From an uncultured Prevotellaceae bacterium (GTDB lineage: Bacteria > Bacteroidota > Bacteroidia > Bacteroidales > Bacteroidaceae), in NCBI GenBank assembly GCA_902767775.1, contig CACXIP010000017.1, forward strand, positions 1 to 64,000: a stretch of DNA of 64,000 bases. Reading direction: 5' to 3'. Both the position numbers and the translations under genes were made by a program. Of this stretch, positions 42,212 to 52,982 are shown piece after piece (position 1 is the first letter of the stretch; each line of letters starts with the position of its first letter). The notes under the pieces are model-generated. The model was given only the letters and a program-made list of their open reading frames with translations, searched no databases and had not been told where the DNA came from.

Positions 42212-43910
42212 GTTTCTCGAAGCTCAGCAACTGAAGCTGCTGCTTCATCATGCGCTTCTCACCAGAATTCCACATCGGTGTGAAGCGATATCCCTCCTGC
42301 TCGAATTTCTGCTGCCAGTTATGCAGGTCCTCATCACCTATCATGAGATAACCCGACTGAGGCTTCTCATGGTAGAAATCGCCCACACGGTCATGCAGAT
42401 AGAAATTGAGTTCAAAGTAATGCACAGGGTCCCCTGCCGAGGTCACCCCCGCCTCAATGAACTCATACAAACTGCCTTTGTCTGCCGGCACCTTTTCATC
42501 AATCAGCGCAGCGACATCCTTCACCGACTTAGCATTGAGCACCGGCGGTTTGTATACGGCATCCACATGCAGATAGATGGCGAGGATGAGTGCCATCAAT
42601 GGGAGTACTCCCCGACGGCTCCTCCACCACCAAATCAACACCACTACGCCAACCAGCCACATCGCCCATTGCCACCACTGACCAGCCTGCTGCAAGCCTA
42701 ACACCATCGACAGATTCTCGTATGCATGTTTACCATGGAACCAGTCGGCACTGACCGGAATGAACTTGAGCACGACAAATACCGATGCCAGCAACAAACC
42801 CACGACAGAAAGGAATGCGCCGAAGCCACTCAACACACGATGGTGACGTTGCTCCGCCCAAAGAAGCACCCGTGCGATGAAATATCCCAGGAAGGGATAA
42901 ATCGGCATGATATAGACACTCCGCTTGCTCTGTGGGATGCAATAGAAAACAAACACCACCACTACTGCCAGCCATGAGAACAGTTCCAAGGAATCGCATT
43001 TCGACAGCGACCATTGCCGCCAAGTTCCTTTTACACCATTCCATTTGCCGCGCAAGCCCTTCCAGTCGACGACGAAGAGCAGCACCACCAAGACCGCAGT
43101 CCACGGCAGCCATCCAGCGGGAAGTGTCTTAAAATAATAATGCCAGGGATGCACACACGACTCATAACTCATGGTCTGTGTCATGCGCCCCACATTCTCC
43201 TCAAGCATCAGGTCAAGGAATTCCTGTCCTCCCTGCTTCCATGCAGCATAATACCATAGGGCAGGCAAGACAAGGGAGAGCAATCCGAAGGCGAGGAGTG
43301 AGAAGAAAGCACGGAAGAAGTTCACCCTCCTGCACAACAGGAACACACCCGTGACCAAGCAAGGGATGAGTGCGCCCACCGGACCCTTGGTCAGTGTGCC
43401 CAAACTCATCATCAATATTGCCCACCAGGGAATGCCCTTCATGCCCCGTTCCCACCACCGGTAGAGGAGCATCATAGCAGCCACGGTAAACAAGGTAAGC
43501 ACCATATCCACGCGGCAGTTGCTGCCCTGTCGGTGCAGTTCCCACGCAGTGAATGTCACCAAGGCAGTCACAAATCCCGTCATGGTGTCACGCCGACGCT
43601 GATAGAAAAAGAATACGGCAATGGTGAGCACAACATACGCCACAGCCGACGGCACACGAGACGTGAACTCCGTCACGCCGCCACACACCGCACTCACGGC
43701 CGCCACACACCAATGGAAGAACGGGGGCTTGTATGCCATCTCGCCCACACTGTTGCGAGGCAGAATCCAGTTGCCTGACTCAATCATCGTATAGCTCACG
43801 ATGCTCTCTCGTGGTTCGCCCTTGGTATTGTAATCACAGAGACCCAGGAATGGAACCACCGTGAGCACACAAACAACCAACAGCAACCAAAATGCTTTTT
43901 TGGAAGTCAT
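42192..43910 (-). CDS. Family 39 glycosyltransferase (ArnT-like)
   Basis: A 572-residue protein from the ATG at 43910 (MTSKKAFWLLLVVC). About a dozen helices. The first periplasmic loop carries the catalytic region of the PMT/ArnT family (YNTKGEPRESIVSYTMIES, then YKPPFFHW). Others: FTSRVPSAVAYVVLTIAVFF and GTLTKGPVGALIPCLVTGVF. ArnT moves aminoarabinose from undecaprenyl phosphate to lipid A. Here it faces a GT2 and a deacetylase, so transfer of an amino sugar to lipid A or another envelope glycan is a fair guess. Confidence 0.88.
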   Translation of the reverse strand: MTSKKAFWLLLVVCVLTVVPFLGLCDYNTKGEPRESIVSYTMIESGNWILPRNSVGEMAYKPPFFHWCVAAVSAVCGGVTEFTSRVPSAVAYVVLTIAVFFFYQRRRDTMTGFVTALVTFTAWELHRQGSNCRVDMVLTLFTVAAMMLLYRWWERGMKGIPWWAILMMSLGTLTKGPVGALIPCLVTGVFLLCRRVNFFRAFFSLLAFGLLSLVLPALWYYAAWKQGGQEFLDLMLEENVGRMTQTMSYESCVHPWHYYFKTLPAGWLPWTAVLVVLLFVVDWKGLRGKWNGVKGTWRQWSLSKCDSLELFSWLAVVVVFVFYCIPQSKRSVYIMPIYPFLGYFIARVLLWAEQRHHRVLSGFGAFLSVVGLLLASVFVVLKFIPVSADWFHGKHAYENLSMVLGLQQAGQWWQWAMWLVGVVVLIWWWRSRRGVLPLMALILAIYLHVDAVYKPPVLNAKSVKDVAALIDEKVPADKGSLYEFIEAGVTSAGDPVHYFELNFYLHDRVGDFYHEKPQSGYLMIGDEDLHNWQQKFEQEGYRFTPMWNSGEKRMMKQQLQLLSFEKLSPGNP

Positions 43911-43940
43911 GGTAAAAATCAAATAAATGGCGTCGTGCTC

Positions 43941-45344
43941 TTATTCATCCTCCTGGAACAAGGGGTCGTCGGGCATCACCAAGAGCGGTTTCTGCTTCTC
44001 TGCCTCCAGGATTTTCTCCGGCACATATTTCTTGTCCACCACAAGGCGATAGGTGTACTCGCGGAACCAGCGGTCGGTCATAATCAGGCAACCTTTCTGA
44101 CCTGAGGTGGCACCCCAGCTGTTCTCCACCTTCCACTTGACAGCCTTTCCGTCAGCGTCGAGGTCGACAGCCGTTAGAGTCATGGCATGAGTAGAACCGC
44201 TCTCATAGGTCATGATGCGCTCCGCCTTGTTCATCGGGAAAGTAGTGCCGAAAAGCGTGGCATAGTCGTAGTTCTCCGTGTCGAGGATGCCGTTCTTCCT
44301 GTCGATTTGCTTGCCCACATCGTAGGAAGAGTACAGTTTCTGTCCATCCTTGATAGCGGCTATTGCCATCTCCTCGATGTCGTCCATCGGCAGGTTGACA
44401 TATTTCCAGTTGTGTCCGTCGTAGGTATGGCGGTCCATCTCCACCTCGTAGGTCTTGTAATAAGGACGGCGCGGGTCGTTCATCGCCATGATGAAGGTAC
44501 CGTTGATGGGACCACCCACCGTGGCCTCATAAAACTCACGCGGCGTATATTTCCGAGCCTCGGTCACCTTCTTTCCACTCTTGTTGGTGAACGCATAGGT
44601 GAACTCCTTGACCGGTTCACCGAGGGTGATGCGCAGGATATGATAGATGGTGGCGAGCATCTCCGTCTTGCGGTCGTTGATGTCTTTCGCCTTTTTGCCG
44701 TCGGCCACCATCTTGCGCAGTTCCAGACCATACTCACGCAATTTCGAGTCGATGATGCGCGACATCCGTGACGTATTCTCAGCCGAATAGGTCTCTGGCT
44801 GCGCCGACATGGGCACGAGACCGTATTTCTCGGCCAGGTCTGCCACACCGCAGAAAGTGCCGCCGTCGCCGATGGGGCTCTTGAACAGCATCGTCACATA
44901 CTGGTCCTCAATGGGTTTCTTCGCCAGGTCGATGACCGCCTGGAGCATGAGATTGGCCTTTTCCAACTGGTCGTAGAAGAAGAGGTAGTCGTGTGAGAAC
45001 TCCACCATCATGGTGTCTTTGTGCGCCTTGGCGAAATTTGCCCTCAGCACGTTGAGTCCGCTGAACATCCAGCATCGTCCGCTGCTCTTCTGGTTGTGTA
45101 TGGACTGGCTCTTCGTCTCATGGCTGAACCTGTCGTCCACCACATTCTGATTGGAGAAATTCTTTGCCAGGTCATCGATGGAATTGGCTGCGATGGCATT
45201 GAACAGAGCCTTGTCCGACGGACTTTTCACCTGTGACTGCTCAATCTTCCTGAGCATGTCGGCGGAAATGCCGCCGGCCGTCTTCTGTGCGAATACTCCC
45301 GCTGTCATAAGCAAGGAAGCAATGAAAAAAGCGATTCTTCTCAT
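43941..45344 (-). CDS. C1-family cysteine aminopeptidase (bleomycin hydrolase/PepC type), exported
   Basis: A 467-residue protein from the ATG at 45344, with a signal peptide (MRRIAFFIASLLMTAGVFAQ). The papain-like catalytic Cys is at 91 (SSGRCWMFSGLNVLRA), the His is in YESGSTHAMTLTAVDLD and the Asn in WKVENSWGATSG. These are the PepC/bleomycin hydrolase signatures. Unlike the cytosolic PepC of lactic acid bacteria, this copy should be periplasmic or secreted. A TAACTTTG box (45394-45387, minus) is a possible -7 element. Confidence 0.92.
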   Translation of the reverse strand: MRRIAFFIASLLMTAGVFAQKTAGGISADMLRKIEQSQVKSPSDKALFNAIAANSIDDLAKNFSNQNVVDDRFSHETKSQSIHNQKSSGRCWMFSGLNVLRANFAKAHKDTMMVEFSHDYLFFYDQLEKANLMLQAVIDLAKKPIEDQYVTMLFKSPIGDGGTFCGVADLAEKYGLVPMSAQPETYSAENTSRMSRIIDSKLREYGLELRKMVADGKKAKDINDRKTEMLATIYHILRITLGEPVKEFTYAFTNKSGKKVTEARKYTPREFYEATVGGPINGTFIMAMNDPRRPYYKTYEVEMDRHTYDGHNWKYVNLPMDDIEEMAIAAIKDGQKLYSSYDVGKQIDRKNGILDTENYDYATLFGTTFPMNKAERIMTYESGSTHAMTLTAVDLDADGKAVKWKVENSWGATSGQKGCLIMTDRWFREYTYRLVVDKKYVPEKILEAEKQKPLLVMPDDPLFQEDE

Positions 45345-45438
45345 ATTGTTTTTGATTTGTGATTGCAGTTGTAATGAGTTGCAGGGCAAAGTTAACGTTT
45401 TTTCCCGAAAAAAATGATGATTAATGAAGAATAATTGC

Positions 45439-45446
45439 TACCTTTG
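45439..45446 (+). promoter_or_regulatory. Probable -7 box for dxs-trkA-trkH
   Basis: TACCTTTG matches the Bacteroidetes -7 consensus. No TTTG lies at the expected -33 distance. It is 74 bp before the dxs ATG. Confidence 0.45.
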
Positions 45447-45520
45447 TACAATTATTCGCCATCAATCGGGCCAAGCAGCCCGCCGACGGTATCCCTGTAA
45501 AGGGTCAGCATACAACACAA

Positions 45521-47419
45521 ATGATGGAAAACAGCAAATACGAGATACTTAACACCATACAAAGTCCCGCTGACTTGCGCAAGCTGAAGGTAGAAGCACT
45601 CCCTCAGCTTTGTGCAGAACTGCGCGACGACATCATCCACGAACTGTCGGTGAACCCCGGCCATCTGGCGTCCAGCCTCGGCGTGGTGGAGCTCACCGTC
45701 GCCCTGCATTATGTCTTCAACACGCCAGAGGACCGCATCGTATGGGATGTGGGCCATCAGGCATACGGCCACAAGATACTGACCGGGCGCCGTGAGACCT
45801 TCTGCACCAACCGCAAGTTTCATGGTCTTCGTCCCTTCCCCTCACCCGCAGAGAGTCCTTACGACACCTTTACCTGCGGACACGCCTCCAACTCCATCTC
45901 CGCCGCCCTCGGCATGGCTGTCGCGGCAAAGTTGGAAGGCAAGAAGCGCAAGGTGGTGGCAGTCATCGGCGATGGTGCGATGAGTGGCGGTCTGGCTTTC
46001 GAGGGACTCAACAATGTGTCCTCGACCCCCAACGACATGCTCATCATCCTCAACGACAACAACATGAGCATCGACCGCTCTGTCGGTGGCATGAAGCAAT
46101 ACCTCATCAATCTCAACACCGGCGAGACTTATAACAATGTGCGCAACCGTGTCGCCAACTGGATGCGCCGCAGGGGGCTGCTCTCCGACCAGCGCCGCCA
46201 TGGCTTCATCCGCTTCACCAACGCCATGAAGTCTGCCATCAGTCAGCAGCAGAATGTCTTCGAGGGCATGAACATCCGCTATTCCGGTCCTTTCGACGGC
46301 CACAACGTTGTGGAACTGGTCAGGGTGCTCAAACAAATGAAGAAATGGAAGGGGCCCAAGATGCTCCATCTCCATACCATCAAAGGCAAAGGATATGAAC
46401 CAGCCGAGAAGAATGCCCAATTGTGGCATGCCCCCGGCAAGTTCGATGTCGACACCGGTGAGCGCATCGTTGCCGACAGTGCCGGTCAGCCACCCAAGTT
46501 CCAAGATGTCTTCGGGCACACTCTGCTGGAATTGGCAAAAGCCAACAAGCGCATCGTGGGTGTCACACCGGCGATGCCCTCAGGATGCTCCCTCAACATC
46601 ATGATGAAGGAGATACCCGAGCGCACCTTTGACGTGGGCATTGCCGAAGGTCATGCCGTCACCTTCTCCGCCGGAATGGCGAAAGACGGGATGATGCCGT
46701 TCTGCAACATCTACAGTGCCTTTGCCCAGCGCGCCTACGACAACATCATCCATGATGCCGCCATTCTCAACCTGCCCCTTGTGCTCTGTTTCGACCGTGC
46801 CGGACTGGTGGGAGAAGACGGACCTACCCACCATGGCGCCTTCGACATCGCCGCACTGCGCGCCATCCCCAACATCACCATAGCCTCGCCGATGGACGAG
46901 CATGAACTTCGCCATCTGATGTATACCGCCCAACTGGACGGCAAAGGCACGTTCGTCATCCGTTACCCACGCGGCAGAGGGGTATGCCCTGACTGGAAAT
47001 GTCCTATGGAGGAGATTACCGTGGGAACAGGAAGGCGGCTCCGTGAGGGCAGCGATGTGGCTGTGCTCAGCCTTGGTCCCATCGGCAACAATGTGGCCAG
47101 CGCCATCGAGTCACTTGCCATGGAAGGAAGCAGCATCTCCGTCGCCCACTATGACATGCGGTTTGCCAAACCTCTTGACGAGAAACTGCTCAAGGAAGTG
47201 GCCGACCGTTTCTCCCGCATCATCACCATTGAGGATGGCTGTGTGGCTGGCGGCTTCGGTTCTGCTGTCACAGAATGGATGGCCGACCACGACTACCACC
47301 CCATCATCCGTCGGCTCGGTCTCCCCGACCAATTCATAGAACACGGTACTATAGCCGAACTGCAGCAGTTGGCGGGTCTTGACCCCGAAACCATCAAACG
47401 AACCATCATCAGCCTATGA
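45521..47419 (+). CDS. dxs: 1-deoxy-D-xylulose-5-phosphate synthase
   Basis: It joins pyruvate and glyceraldehyde 3-phosphate, the first step of the MEP isoprenoid pathway, using thiamine diphosphate. Motifs: [10 protein letters not shown]-type segment ([20 protein letters not shown]), [18 protein letters not shown], the ThDP site [38 protein letters not shown] and [20 protein letters not shown]. At 632 residues the length is normal. A second ATG at 45524 is possible. The TGA overlaps the trkA ATG (ATGA). Confidence 0.97.
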   Translation: MMENSKYEILNTIQSPADLRKLKVEALPQLCAELRDDIIHELSVNPGHLASSLGVVELTVALHYVFNTPEDRIVWDVGHQAYGHKILTGRRETFCTNRKFHGLRPFPSPAESPYDTFTCGHASNSISAALGMAVAAKLEGKKRKVVAVIGDGAMSGGLAFEGLNNVSSTPNDMLIILNDNNMSIDRSVGGMKQYLINLNTGETYNNVRNRVANWMRRRGLLSDQRRHGFIRFTNAMKSAISQQQNVFEGMNIRYSGPFDGHNVVELVRVLKQMKKWKGPKMLHLHTIKGKGYEPAEKNAQLWHAPGKFDVDTGERIVADSAGQPPKFQDVFGHTLLELAKANKRIVGVTPAMPSGCSLNIMMKEIPERTFDVGIAEGHAVTFSAGMAKDGMMPFCNIYSAFAQRAYDNIIHDAAILNLPLVLCFDRAGLVGEDGPTHHGAFDIAALRAIPNITIASPMDEHELRHLMYTAQLDGKGTFVIRYPRGRGVCPDWKCPMEEITVGTGRRLREGSDVAVLSLGPIGNNVASAIESLAMEGSSISVAHYDMRFAKPLDEKLLKEVADRFSRIITIEDGCVAGGFGSAVTEWMADHDYHPIIRRLGLPDQFIEHGTIAELQQLAGLDPETIKRTIISL

Positions 47420-48759
47420 AAATCATCATCGCAGGCGCTTCCGCCATAGGCTCACACCTGGCAGGTCTGCTCTCCCGCAGCAACCAAGACATTGTGCTCA
47501 TCGACCCCAGTGCCGACAAACTCGATGTCATCAGCAGCGAGTACGACCTGATGACGCTCACTGGTTCACCCACCAGTGTGAAGACGCTGAGGAATGCCGA
47601 CGCCGACAAAGCTGACATCTTCATCGCCGTCACCCCTGACGAGAACATGAACATGACAAGCTGCATCATGGCACATGCCATGGGAGCCCGCAAGACGGTG
47701 GCGCAGATAGACAGTCAGGAATACATTGATGAAGACAACAGCGTCATCATCCGCAAAATGGGCGTCGATACGCTCATCTATCCTGAGAAACTGGCCGGAG
47801 ACGACATCATCAAAGGCTTAAAACTCAGTTGGGTACGCCAACGTTGGGATGTGCATGGCGGTTCGCTCGTCATGCTCGGCATCAAGTTGCGTGAGTCGTG
47901 CGAGATACTCAACCAACCCCTGCGCCTGCTTTGCGGTCCCCAGGACCCATACCATGTCGTCGCCATCAAGCGCGGCAACGAAACCATCATCCCAGGCGGA
48001 AATGATGAGCTTCGCCTCTACGATATCGTCTATTTCATGACCACGGTAGGTACTATCTCCTATATCCGAAAGATTGTAGGCAAGGAACACTATGCTGATG
48101 TGCGAAATGTCATCATCATGGGGGGCGGCAAGACTGCCATCCGTGCCGCCAACGAGATGCCCTCGTTTATCAACACCAAGATTATCGAGATTGACGAGCG
48201 CCGCTGCGAAGAACTCCATGAAGAACTTGAGGAAGAAACAATGGTTATTCACGGTGATGCCCGCGACGTCAACCTGTTGAAGGAGGAGAACATCAAGAAC
48301 ACGCAAGGGTTTGTGGCTTTGACGGGCAACGACGAGATGAACATCCTCGCCTGCCTGACAGCCAAGAAACTTGGAGTGCGCAAGACCATCGCGATGATTG
48401 ACAACCCCAACTACCTGAGCATGGCGGAGAGTCTCGACATCGGCACCATCATCAACAAGAAAGCACTTGTCGCCAGTTGCATCTACCAGATGATGTTGGC
48501 CGCAGACGTGCGCAACATCGGCTATCTTGCCTCCATCAATGCCGACGTGGCAGAGTTTGTGGCACAGCGTGGCTCCAAGGTGACCCGCAAGAAAGTCTTT
48601 GAGTTGGGTCTTCCCCGTGGATGCACCATCGGCGGATTGGTGAGGGGCAACGAAGGCATGCTGGTGTCTGGCGGCACCCAGATAGAGGCGGGCGACTGCG
48701 TCGTCGTCATCTGCTATGAGATGGACTTGAAGAAGATTGAAAAGTTTTTTACCAACTGA
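47416..48759 (+). CDS. trkA: Trk potassium uptake regulatory protein TrkA
   Basis: A 447-residue peripheral membrane protein with two RCK modules. The first nucleotide-binding Rossmann motif is [20 protein letters not shown], followed by [15 protein letters not shown]. The second is [17 protein letters not shown]. Each is followed by a TrkA-C domain ([40 protein letters not shown]). It gates TrkH in response to nucleotides. The ATG overlaps the dxs stop and its own stop overlaps the trkH start. Confidence 0.96.
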   Translation: MKIIIAGASAIGSHLAGLLSRSNQDIVLIDPSADKLDVISSEYDLMTLTGSPTSVKTLRNADADKADIFIAVTPDENMNMTSCIMAHAMGARKTVAQIDSQEYIDEDNSVIIRKMGVDTLIYPEKLAGDDIIKGLKLSWVRQRWDVHGGSLVMLGIKLRESCEILNQPLRLLCGPQDPYHVVAIKRGNETIIPGGNDELRLYDIVYFMTTVGTISYIRKIVGKEHYADVRNVIIMGGGKTAIRAANEMPSFINTKIIEIDERRCEELHEELEEETMVIHGDARDVNLLKEENIKNTQGFVALTGNDEMNILACLTAKKLGVRKTIAMIDNPNYLSMAESLDIGTIINKKALVASCIYQMMLAADVRNIGYLASINADVAEFVAQRGSKVTRKKVFELGLPRGCTIGGLVRGNEGMLVSGGTQIEAGDCVVVICYEMDLKKIEKFFTN

Positions 48760-50300
48760 TGCTCAACAAGCAACTCATATCCAAGGTATTAGGCTCTCTG
48801 TTGTTGCTTGAGGCAACATTTATGGCACTTTGCGTGGTTGTGGCACTCTGCTACCACAGCGAGGATTTCCTGCCCTTCCTCTTCTCCCTCATCATCACGG
48901 CTGTGGCGGGCATGGGCCTGCTTCAGTTGGGCGTTGGTGCCCCCACCACCATGGGGCGCCGTGATGCATACGTCGTGGTGTCGCTCACCTGGATTACCTT
49001 CAGTATCTTCGGTTCACTACCCTACCTCTTCGGTGGTTTCTTCGGTTCCATCAATCTATTAGACATCACCAGTCTGAGCACCATTACCACCAATGCCTTC
49101 TTCGAAACCATGTCGGGGTTCACCACAACGGGAGCCTCCATGCTCAACGATGTGGAGGCCGAACTCGACTCCCACCATGCCATGTTGTTCTGGCGCTCCC
49201 TCTCACAGTGGATAGGTGGTTTGGGAATCGTCTTCTTCACCATAGCCATTCTCCCCTCCATGGTGGGCAATACGATGAAGGTGTTTTCCGCCGAGGCCAC
49301 CGGACCGGTTCGTTCGAAGATGCACCCACGCCTGAGTGCCACCGCGATGCGCATCTGGTGGGTATACATCGCTCTGACCATCAGTTGCGGAGGCGCATAT
49401 TGGGTAGCCGGTATGGACGGTTTCAGCGCCATCAACTATGCCATGACCACCACGGCAACAGGCGGTTTCTCCATCCACAACGACAGCATCGCCCACTTCC
49501 ACTCCGCCTCCATCGAATATATCGCACTCATCTTCCAATACCTGTCGGGCATCAACTTCTCCATGCTCTTCATGATTATCGCCATGCGCAAACTGAGCAG
49601 TTGGCGTGAATTCAAGCGCAGCGAAAGGAGCAAATGGAGCGACTTCCTCCGCAACGAGGAGTGGCGGTTCTACACGCTGACAGTTCTTGCCTGCAGCATC
49701 ATCATTGCCGCCATCCTTATCTTCAGCCGCGGCTATGGTTTGGAGGAGGGTTTTCGCAAGGCAGCGTTCCATGTCGTCTCGATGATGACCACAACCGGTA
49801 TTTTCTGCGACCATGTGGGAGCATGGCCCCATATCACCTGGATGCTGCTCTACATCCTGATGTTCGTCGGAGCCTGTTCAGGGTCGACCACCGGCGGTTT
49901 CAAGAGTTCGAGAGCACTGATGATTATCAAGGTCATCCGCAATGAGTTTGTCAGGATGATGCATCCCCGTGCCGTTCTCCCCGTGACCATCAACAACAAG
50001 GCGATGCCCACCTCGATGGTGCACAGTCTGCTGGCGTTTTTCGCCATCTTCATCCTCGCCTGCCTTGGCACGACAGCTCTCATGATGGCGATAGGCACCG
50101 ACATCACCAACTCCGCCGTCATCTCGCTGAGTTGCATCAGCAATGTAGGATTGCCGCTCAACGAACTGGGACCTCATATGACTTGGAGCAGTATGCCTCT
50201 GACCATCAAATGGGTATGCACCGGTCTTATGCTTCTCGGCCGTCTTGAGATATTCAACGTACTGATATTGTTTACCAGGGCTTTCTGGGATGACAATTGA
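48759..50300 (+). CDS. trkH: Trk potassium transporter membrane subunit TrkH
   Basis: A 513-residue potassium channel-like transporter with the four pore-loop repeats of the TrkH/KtrB family: ETMSGFTTTGASMLNDVEAE, AMTTTATGGFSIHNDSIAHF, VVSMMTTTGIFCDHVG and SCISNVGLPLNELGPH. The middle repeats carry the TTTG-type selectivity filter, and GSTTGGFKSSRAL is present. The start overlaps the trkA stop (TGATG), so both are made together. Confidence 0.95.
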   Translation: MLNKQLISKVLGSLLLLEATFMALCVVVALCYHSEDFLPFLFSLIITAVAGMGLLQLGVGAPTTMGRRDAYVVVSLTWITFSIFGSLPYLFGGFFGSINLLDITSLSTITTNAFFETMSGFTTTGASMLNDVEAELDSHHAMLFWRSLSQWIGGLGIVFFTIAILPSMVGNTMKVFSAEATGPVRSKMHPRLSATAMRIWWVYIALTISCGGAYWVAGMDGFSAINYAMTTTATGGFSIHNDSIAHFHSASIEYIALIFQYLSGINFSMLFMIIAMRKLSSWREFKRSERSKWSDFLRNEEWRFYTLTVLACSIIIAAILIFSRGYGLEEGFRKAAFHVVSMMTTTGIFCDHVGAWPHITWMLLYILMFVGACSGSTTGGFKSSRALMIIKVIRNEFVRMMHPRAVLPVTINNKAMPTSMVHSLLAFFAIFILACLGTTALMMAIGTDITNSAVISLSCISNVGLPLNELGPHMTWSSMPLTIKWVCTGLMLLGRLEIFNVLILFTRAFWDDN

Positions 50301-50326
50301 GAGAATAAAAAGCCGAATACAACAAT

Positions 50327-51283
50327 ATGTTCTTAAAATTCAAACCTATATTGAAGACCACCCTTTGGGGTGGTGACAAGATAGTGTCTTTCAAGGGTTG
50401 TGTTTCCGACCAGCACCAAGTGGGTGAGAGTTGGGAAATTTCGGGTGTCCCTGGCAATGATACCATTATCAGCGAGGGCGAATACACAGGCAAAAGCCTC
50501 AACGAGTTGACGTCGTTGATGGGAGCCCGTCTGCTCGGTGAAGACAACTACCGCCGTTTCGGTAATGAGTTTCCGCTCCTCATCAAATTCATCGATGCCC
50601 ATCAGGACCTTTCCATTCAGGTCCATCCCGATGATGAGACCGCCCGCAGGCATGGAAAGGAACGGGGCAAGACCGAAATGTGGTATGTCCTGAAGTCAGA
50701 AGAGGGAGCCCACCTGTACAGTGGTCTGAAAAAGGCCATCAATCCAAAGGAATACAAGGAAATGGTCGACAACGACACCATCTGCGACGCCCTTGCCGAA
50801 TATGAGGTGTCTGAGGGTGACGTGTTTTTCGTTCCTGCAGGCCGCATCCACTCCATCGGTCATGGCTGTTTTGTCGTTGAAATCCAAGAATCCAACGACA
50901 TCACCTACCGCATCTATGACTTCAAGCGCAAGGACAAGAACGGCAACTACCGAGAACTGCACACCCAAAAGGCATCGGAAAGCATCAACTTCCAGATTCA
51001 GGAAGACTACCGCACCCATTACACGCCAAAGAAGAACGAAGGTGTGCAGTTGGTGTCATGCCCCTATTTCACCACAGCGGTTTATGATCTCGACGAGCCG
51101 ATGACCATCGACTATTCCGACCTCGACAGTTTTGTCATCCTCATCTGCATTGAAGGAGAGGGCACCATCTCCGAAGGGGACGACACCTCATCATTCCGTG
51201 CCGGCAATACCATCCTGCTGCCCGCCACGACACAGGAGATTACCGTCAAGGGCACCGTGAAATTCTTGGAGACATACGTTTAG
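50327..51283 (+). CDS. manA: Class I mannose-6-phosphate isomerase
   Basis: A 318-residue cupin enzyme that interconverts mannose 6-phosphate and fructose 6-phosphate. Motifs: KTTLWGGDKIVSFKG, GESWEISGVPGNDTI, LIKFIDAHQDLSIQVHPDDE with the metal-site residues, KTEMWYVL, VPAGRIHSIGHGCFVVEIQE and TYRIYDFKRKDKNG. This is the short bacterial form. It is 26 bp after trkH and 13 bp before the cotH gene, without a visible promoter of its own. Confidence 0.94.
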   Translation: MFLKFKPILKTTLWGGDKIVSFKGCVSDQHQVGESWEISGVPGNDTIISEGEYTGKSLNELTSLMGARLLGEDNYRRFGNEFPLLIKFIDAHQDLSIQVHPDDETARRHGKERGKTEMWYVLKSEEGAHLYSGLKKAINPKEYKEMVDNDTICDALAEYEVSEGDVFFVPAGRIHSIGHGCFVVEIQESNDITYRIYDFKRKDKNGNYRELHTQKASESINFQIQEDYRTHYTPKKNEGVQLVSCPYFTTAVYDLDEPMTIDYSDLDSFVILICIEGEGTISEGDDTSSFRAGNTILLPATTQEITVKGTVKFLETYV

Positions 51284-51296
51284 CCACCTTTCTCCC

Positions 51297-52949
51297 ATGA
51301 TGAAGCGACTCATGCTCCTTCTCCTATGTATACTATCCCGATACGCTGCTATGGGACAGTTGATGGTCAATGGAGCATGGGTAGGATATGACAAGCACAC
51401 GAATACCTATTTGGCCACCCTGCCCCATGAGCAATGGGGTGAGGATTTGCTTGCCACCATCACACTGACTGACAGCACGGCATGGGAAAACGTCATGGTG
51501 AACGACCAGTCGGCAGATTCGCTTGTCGTATTGGAGAAAGTGGGTCCGGAGAAGACATATGCCATCGCCGCCACCATCGGCGACAGCGTGGTCAGCGCAC
51601 GGTTGGCCTTCACCTATCTGCCCCTCATGCACCTATTCGGCGTCTTCGGCTACGAACAGAAGGCAGGAACTGTCGTTCTCCAGCAACCCGGGATGGAACC
51701 CGAGATGATGGATGCCAACATCAAGTGGAGGGGAAACACCACCAACCAGCCCTTCAAGCACAAGCGCAACTACCGTCTGAATTTTGTCAACAAGAAGGGT
51801 GAAAAGGTGAACCGCCGCTTTTTCTCGCTCCGCAAAGACGATGATTGGATTCTCGATGCCGGACAGACCGACCTGTTCCGTCTCCGCAACCTCATTGCCG
51901 CAGAACTGTGGGATGACTTTGCCACCCAACCCTATTATGCCGATGAGGACGACAAAATACACACCTGCTCCAGAGGTGAGGTGGTCGAGGTGTTCCTCAA
52001 CGACGAATATATGGGTATCTACAACCTCTGCGAGCCTATCGACCAAAGACAACTTCAGGTGAGGAGGTTTGACACCGAGACGGGAGAGGTTCACGGCGGC
52101 ATCTGGAAATCATACGGTTGGGATGAGGCATCCTTCTGGTATCAGCCGCCACCCTATGACAACACCCTGCCCGAATGGGGCGATTTCGAACTCGTCTATC
52201 CCAAGATAGAAGACCTCTGCCCTTCCGACTACAGCACATTGTACGACGCCATCGACTTCGTAATCAACTCGAGCGACTCAGCTTTTGTGGAACAAGTTTC
52301 CGACTACATCGACCTGCCCGTTTTCAATGACTACATCCTGTTTATGAATGTCATCAATGCTTTCGACCTTGCAGGAAAAAACCTCATCTGGGCAGTTTAT
52401 GACAAGCAGGAGGACAAAAAAATCACCCCCGTGATGTGGGATTTGGACAGTACGGCAGGACAGAATTTCAACGAAAACCCACCCCACCTTGACCCTGCCC
52501 ACTATGAGTCATGGCCAAAACTCCCCACAAAAATCGCCTTCCGACTGTTCTGGCTCAACCCCGATGACTACAGAGGACAGTTGGCGAAGCGCTATTTCAC
52601 CCTCAGGAAAGACATTTTCTCCTATGGGAGCCTCATCGGAAGATATGATTCCTATTATCAGAAAATCTATAATTGCGGTGCCACCACTCGGGAAGAACGA
52701 CGGTGGAGCGGCGACCCCGACATCGCCGACCTCCCACTGGATTTTGCCAACGAACTCGAGTTCATCAAAGAGTGGCTGCAGCAGCGTCTGGACTATTTGG
52801 ACAGTTTTTTCAACGACCCTTTGGTTATCAGAAATGTGAGGACGGACATTCCTGCTCAAAATATGGAGTTCAATCCTTTGGGAGAAAGAGCCAGTTCATC
52901 CTACCGTGGCATTGTCATCACAAAGGGCCGCAAAGACCTCAGACATTGA
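51297..52949 (+). CDS. Secreted CotH-kinase family protein
   Basis: A 550-residue protein with a signal peptide (MMKRLMLLLLCILSRYAAMG). The CotH domain covers about residues 130-480: IKWRGNTTNQPFKHKRNYRL, FSLRKDDDWILDAGQTDLFR, VFLNDEYMGIYNLCEPIDQR and ITPVMWDLDSTAGQNF (the Asp of the kinase-like site). CotH of Bacillus spores is a protein kinase; Bacteroidetes homologues are mostly uncharacterised. The last 25 residues (FNPLGERASSSYRGIVIT and on) match the short C-terminal 'GQR...YKGI' motif of many Prevotella secreted proteins, so it may use type IX secretion. Confidence 0.87.
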   Translation: MMKRLMLLLLCILSRYAAMGQLMVNGAWVGYDKHTNTYLATLPHEQWGEDLLATITLTDSTAWENVMVNDQSADSLVVLEKVGPEKTYAIAATIGDSVVSARLAFTYLPLMHLFGVFGYEQKAGTVVLQQPGMEPEMMDANIKWRGNTTNQPFKHKRNYRLNFVNKKGEKVNRRFFSLRKDDDWILDAGQTDLFRLRNLIAAELWDDFATQPYYADEDDKIHTCSRGEVVEVFLNDEYMGIYNLCEPIDQRQLQVRRFDTETGEVHGGIWKSYGWDEASFWYQPPPYDNTLPEWGDFELVYPKIEDLCPSDYSTLYDAIDFVINSSDSAFVEQVSDYIDLPVFNDYILFMNVINAFDLAGKNLIWAVYDKQEDKKITPVMWDLDSTAGQNFNENPPHLDPAHYESWPKLPTKIAFRLFWLNPDDYRGQLAKRYFTLRKDIFSYGSLIGRYDSYYQKIYNCGATTREERRWSGDPDIADLPLDFANELEFIKEWLQQRLDYLDSFFNDPLVIRNVRTDIPAQNMEFNPLGERASSSYRGIVITKGRKDLRH

Positions 52950-52982
52950 CATCAACCCACTTTCTGCAATCAAAAATCAAAA

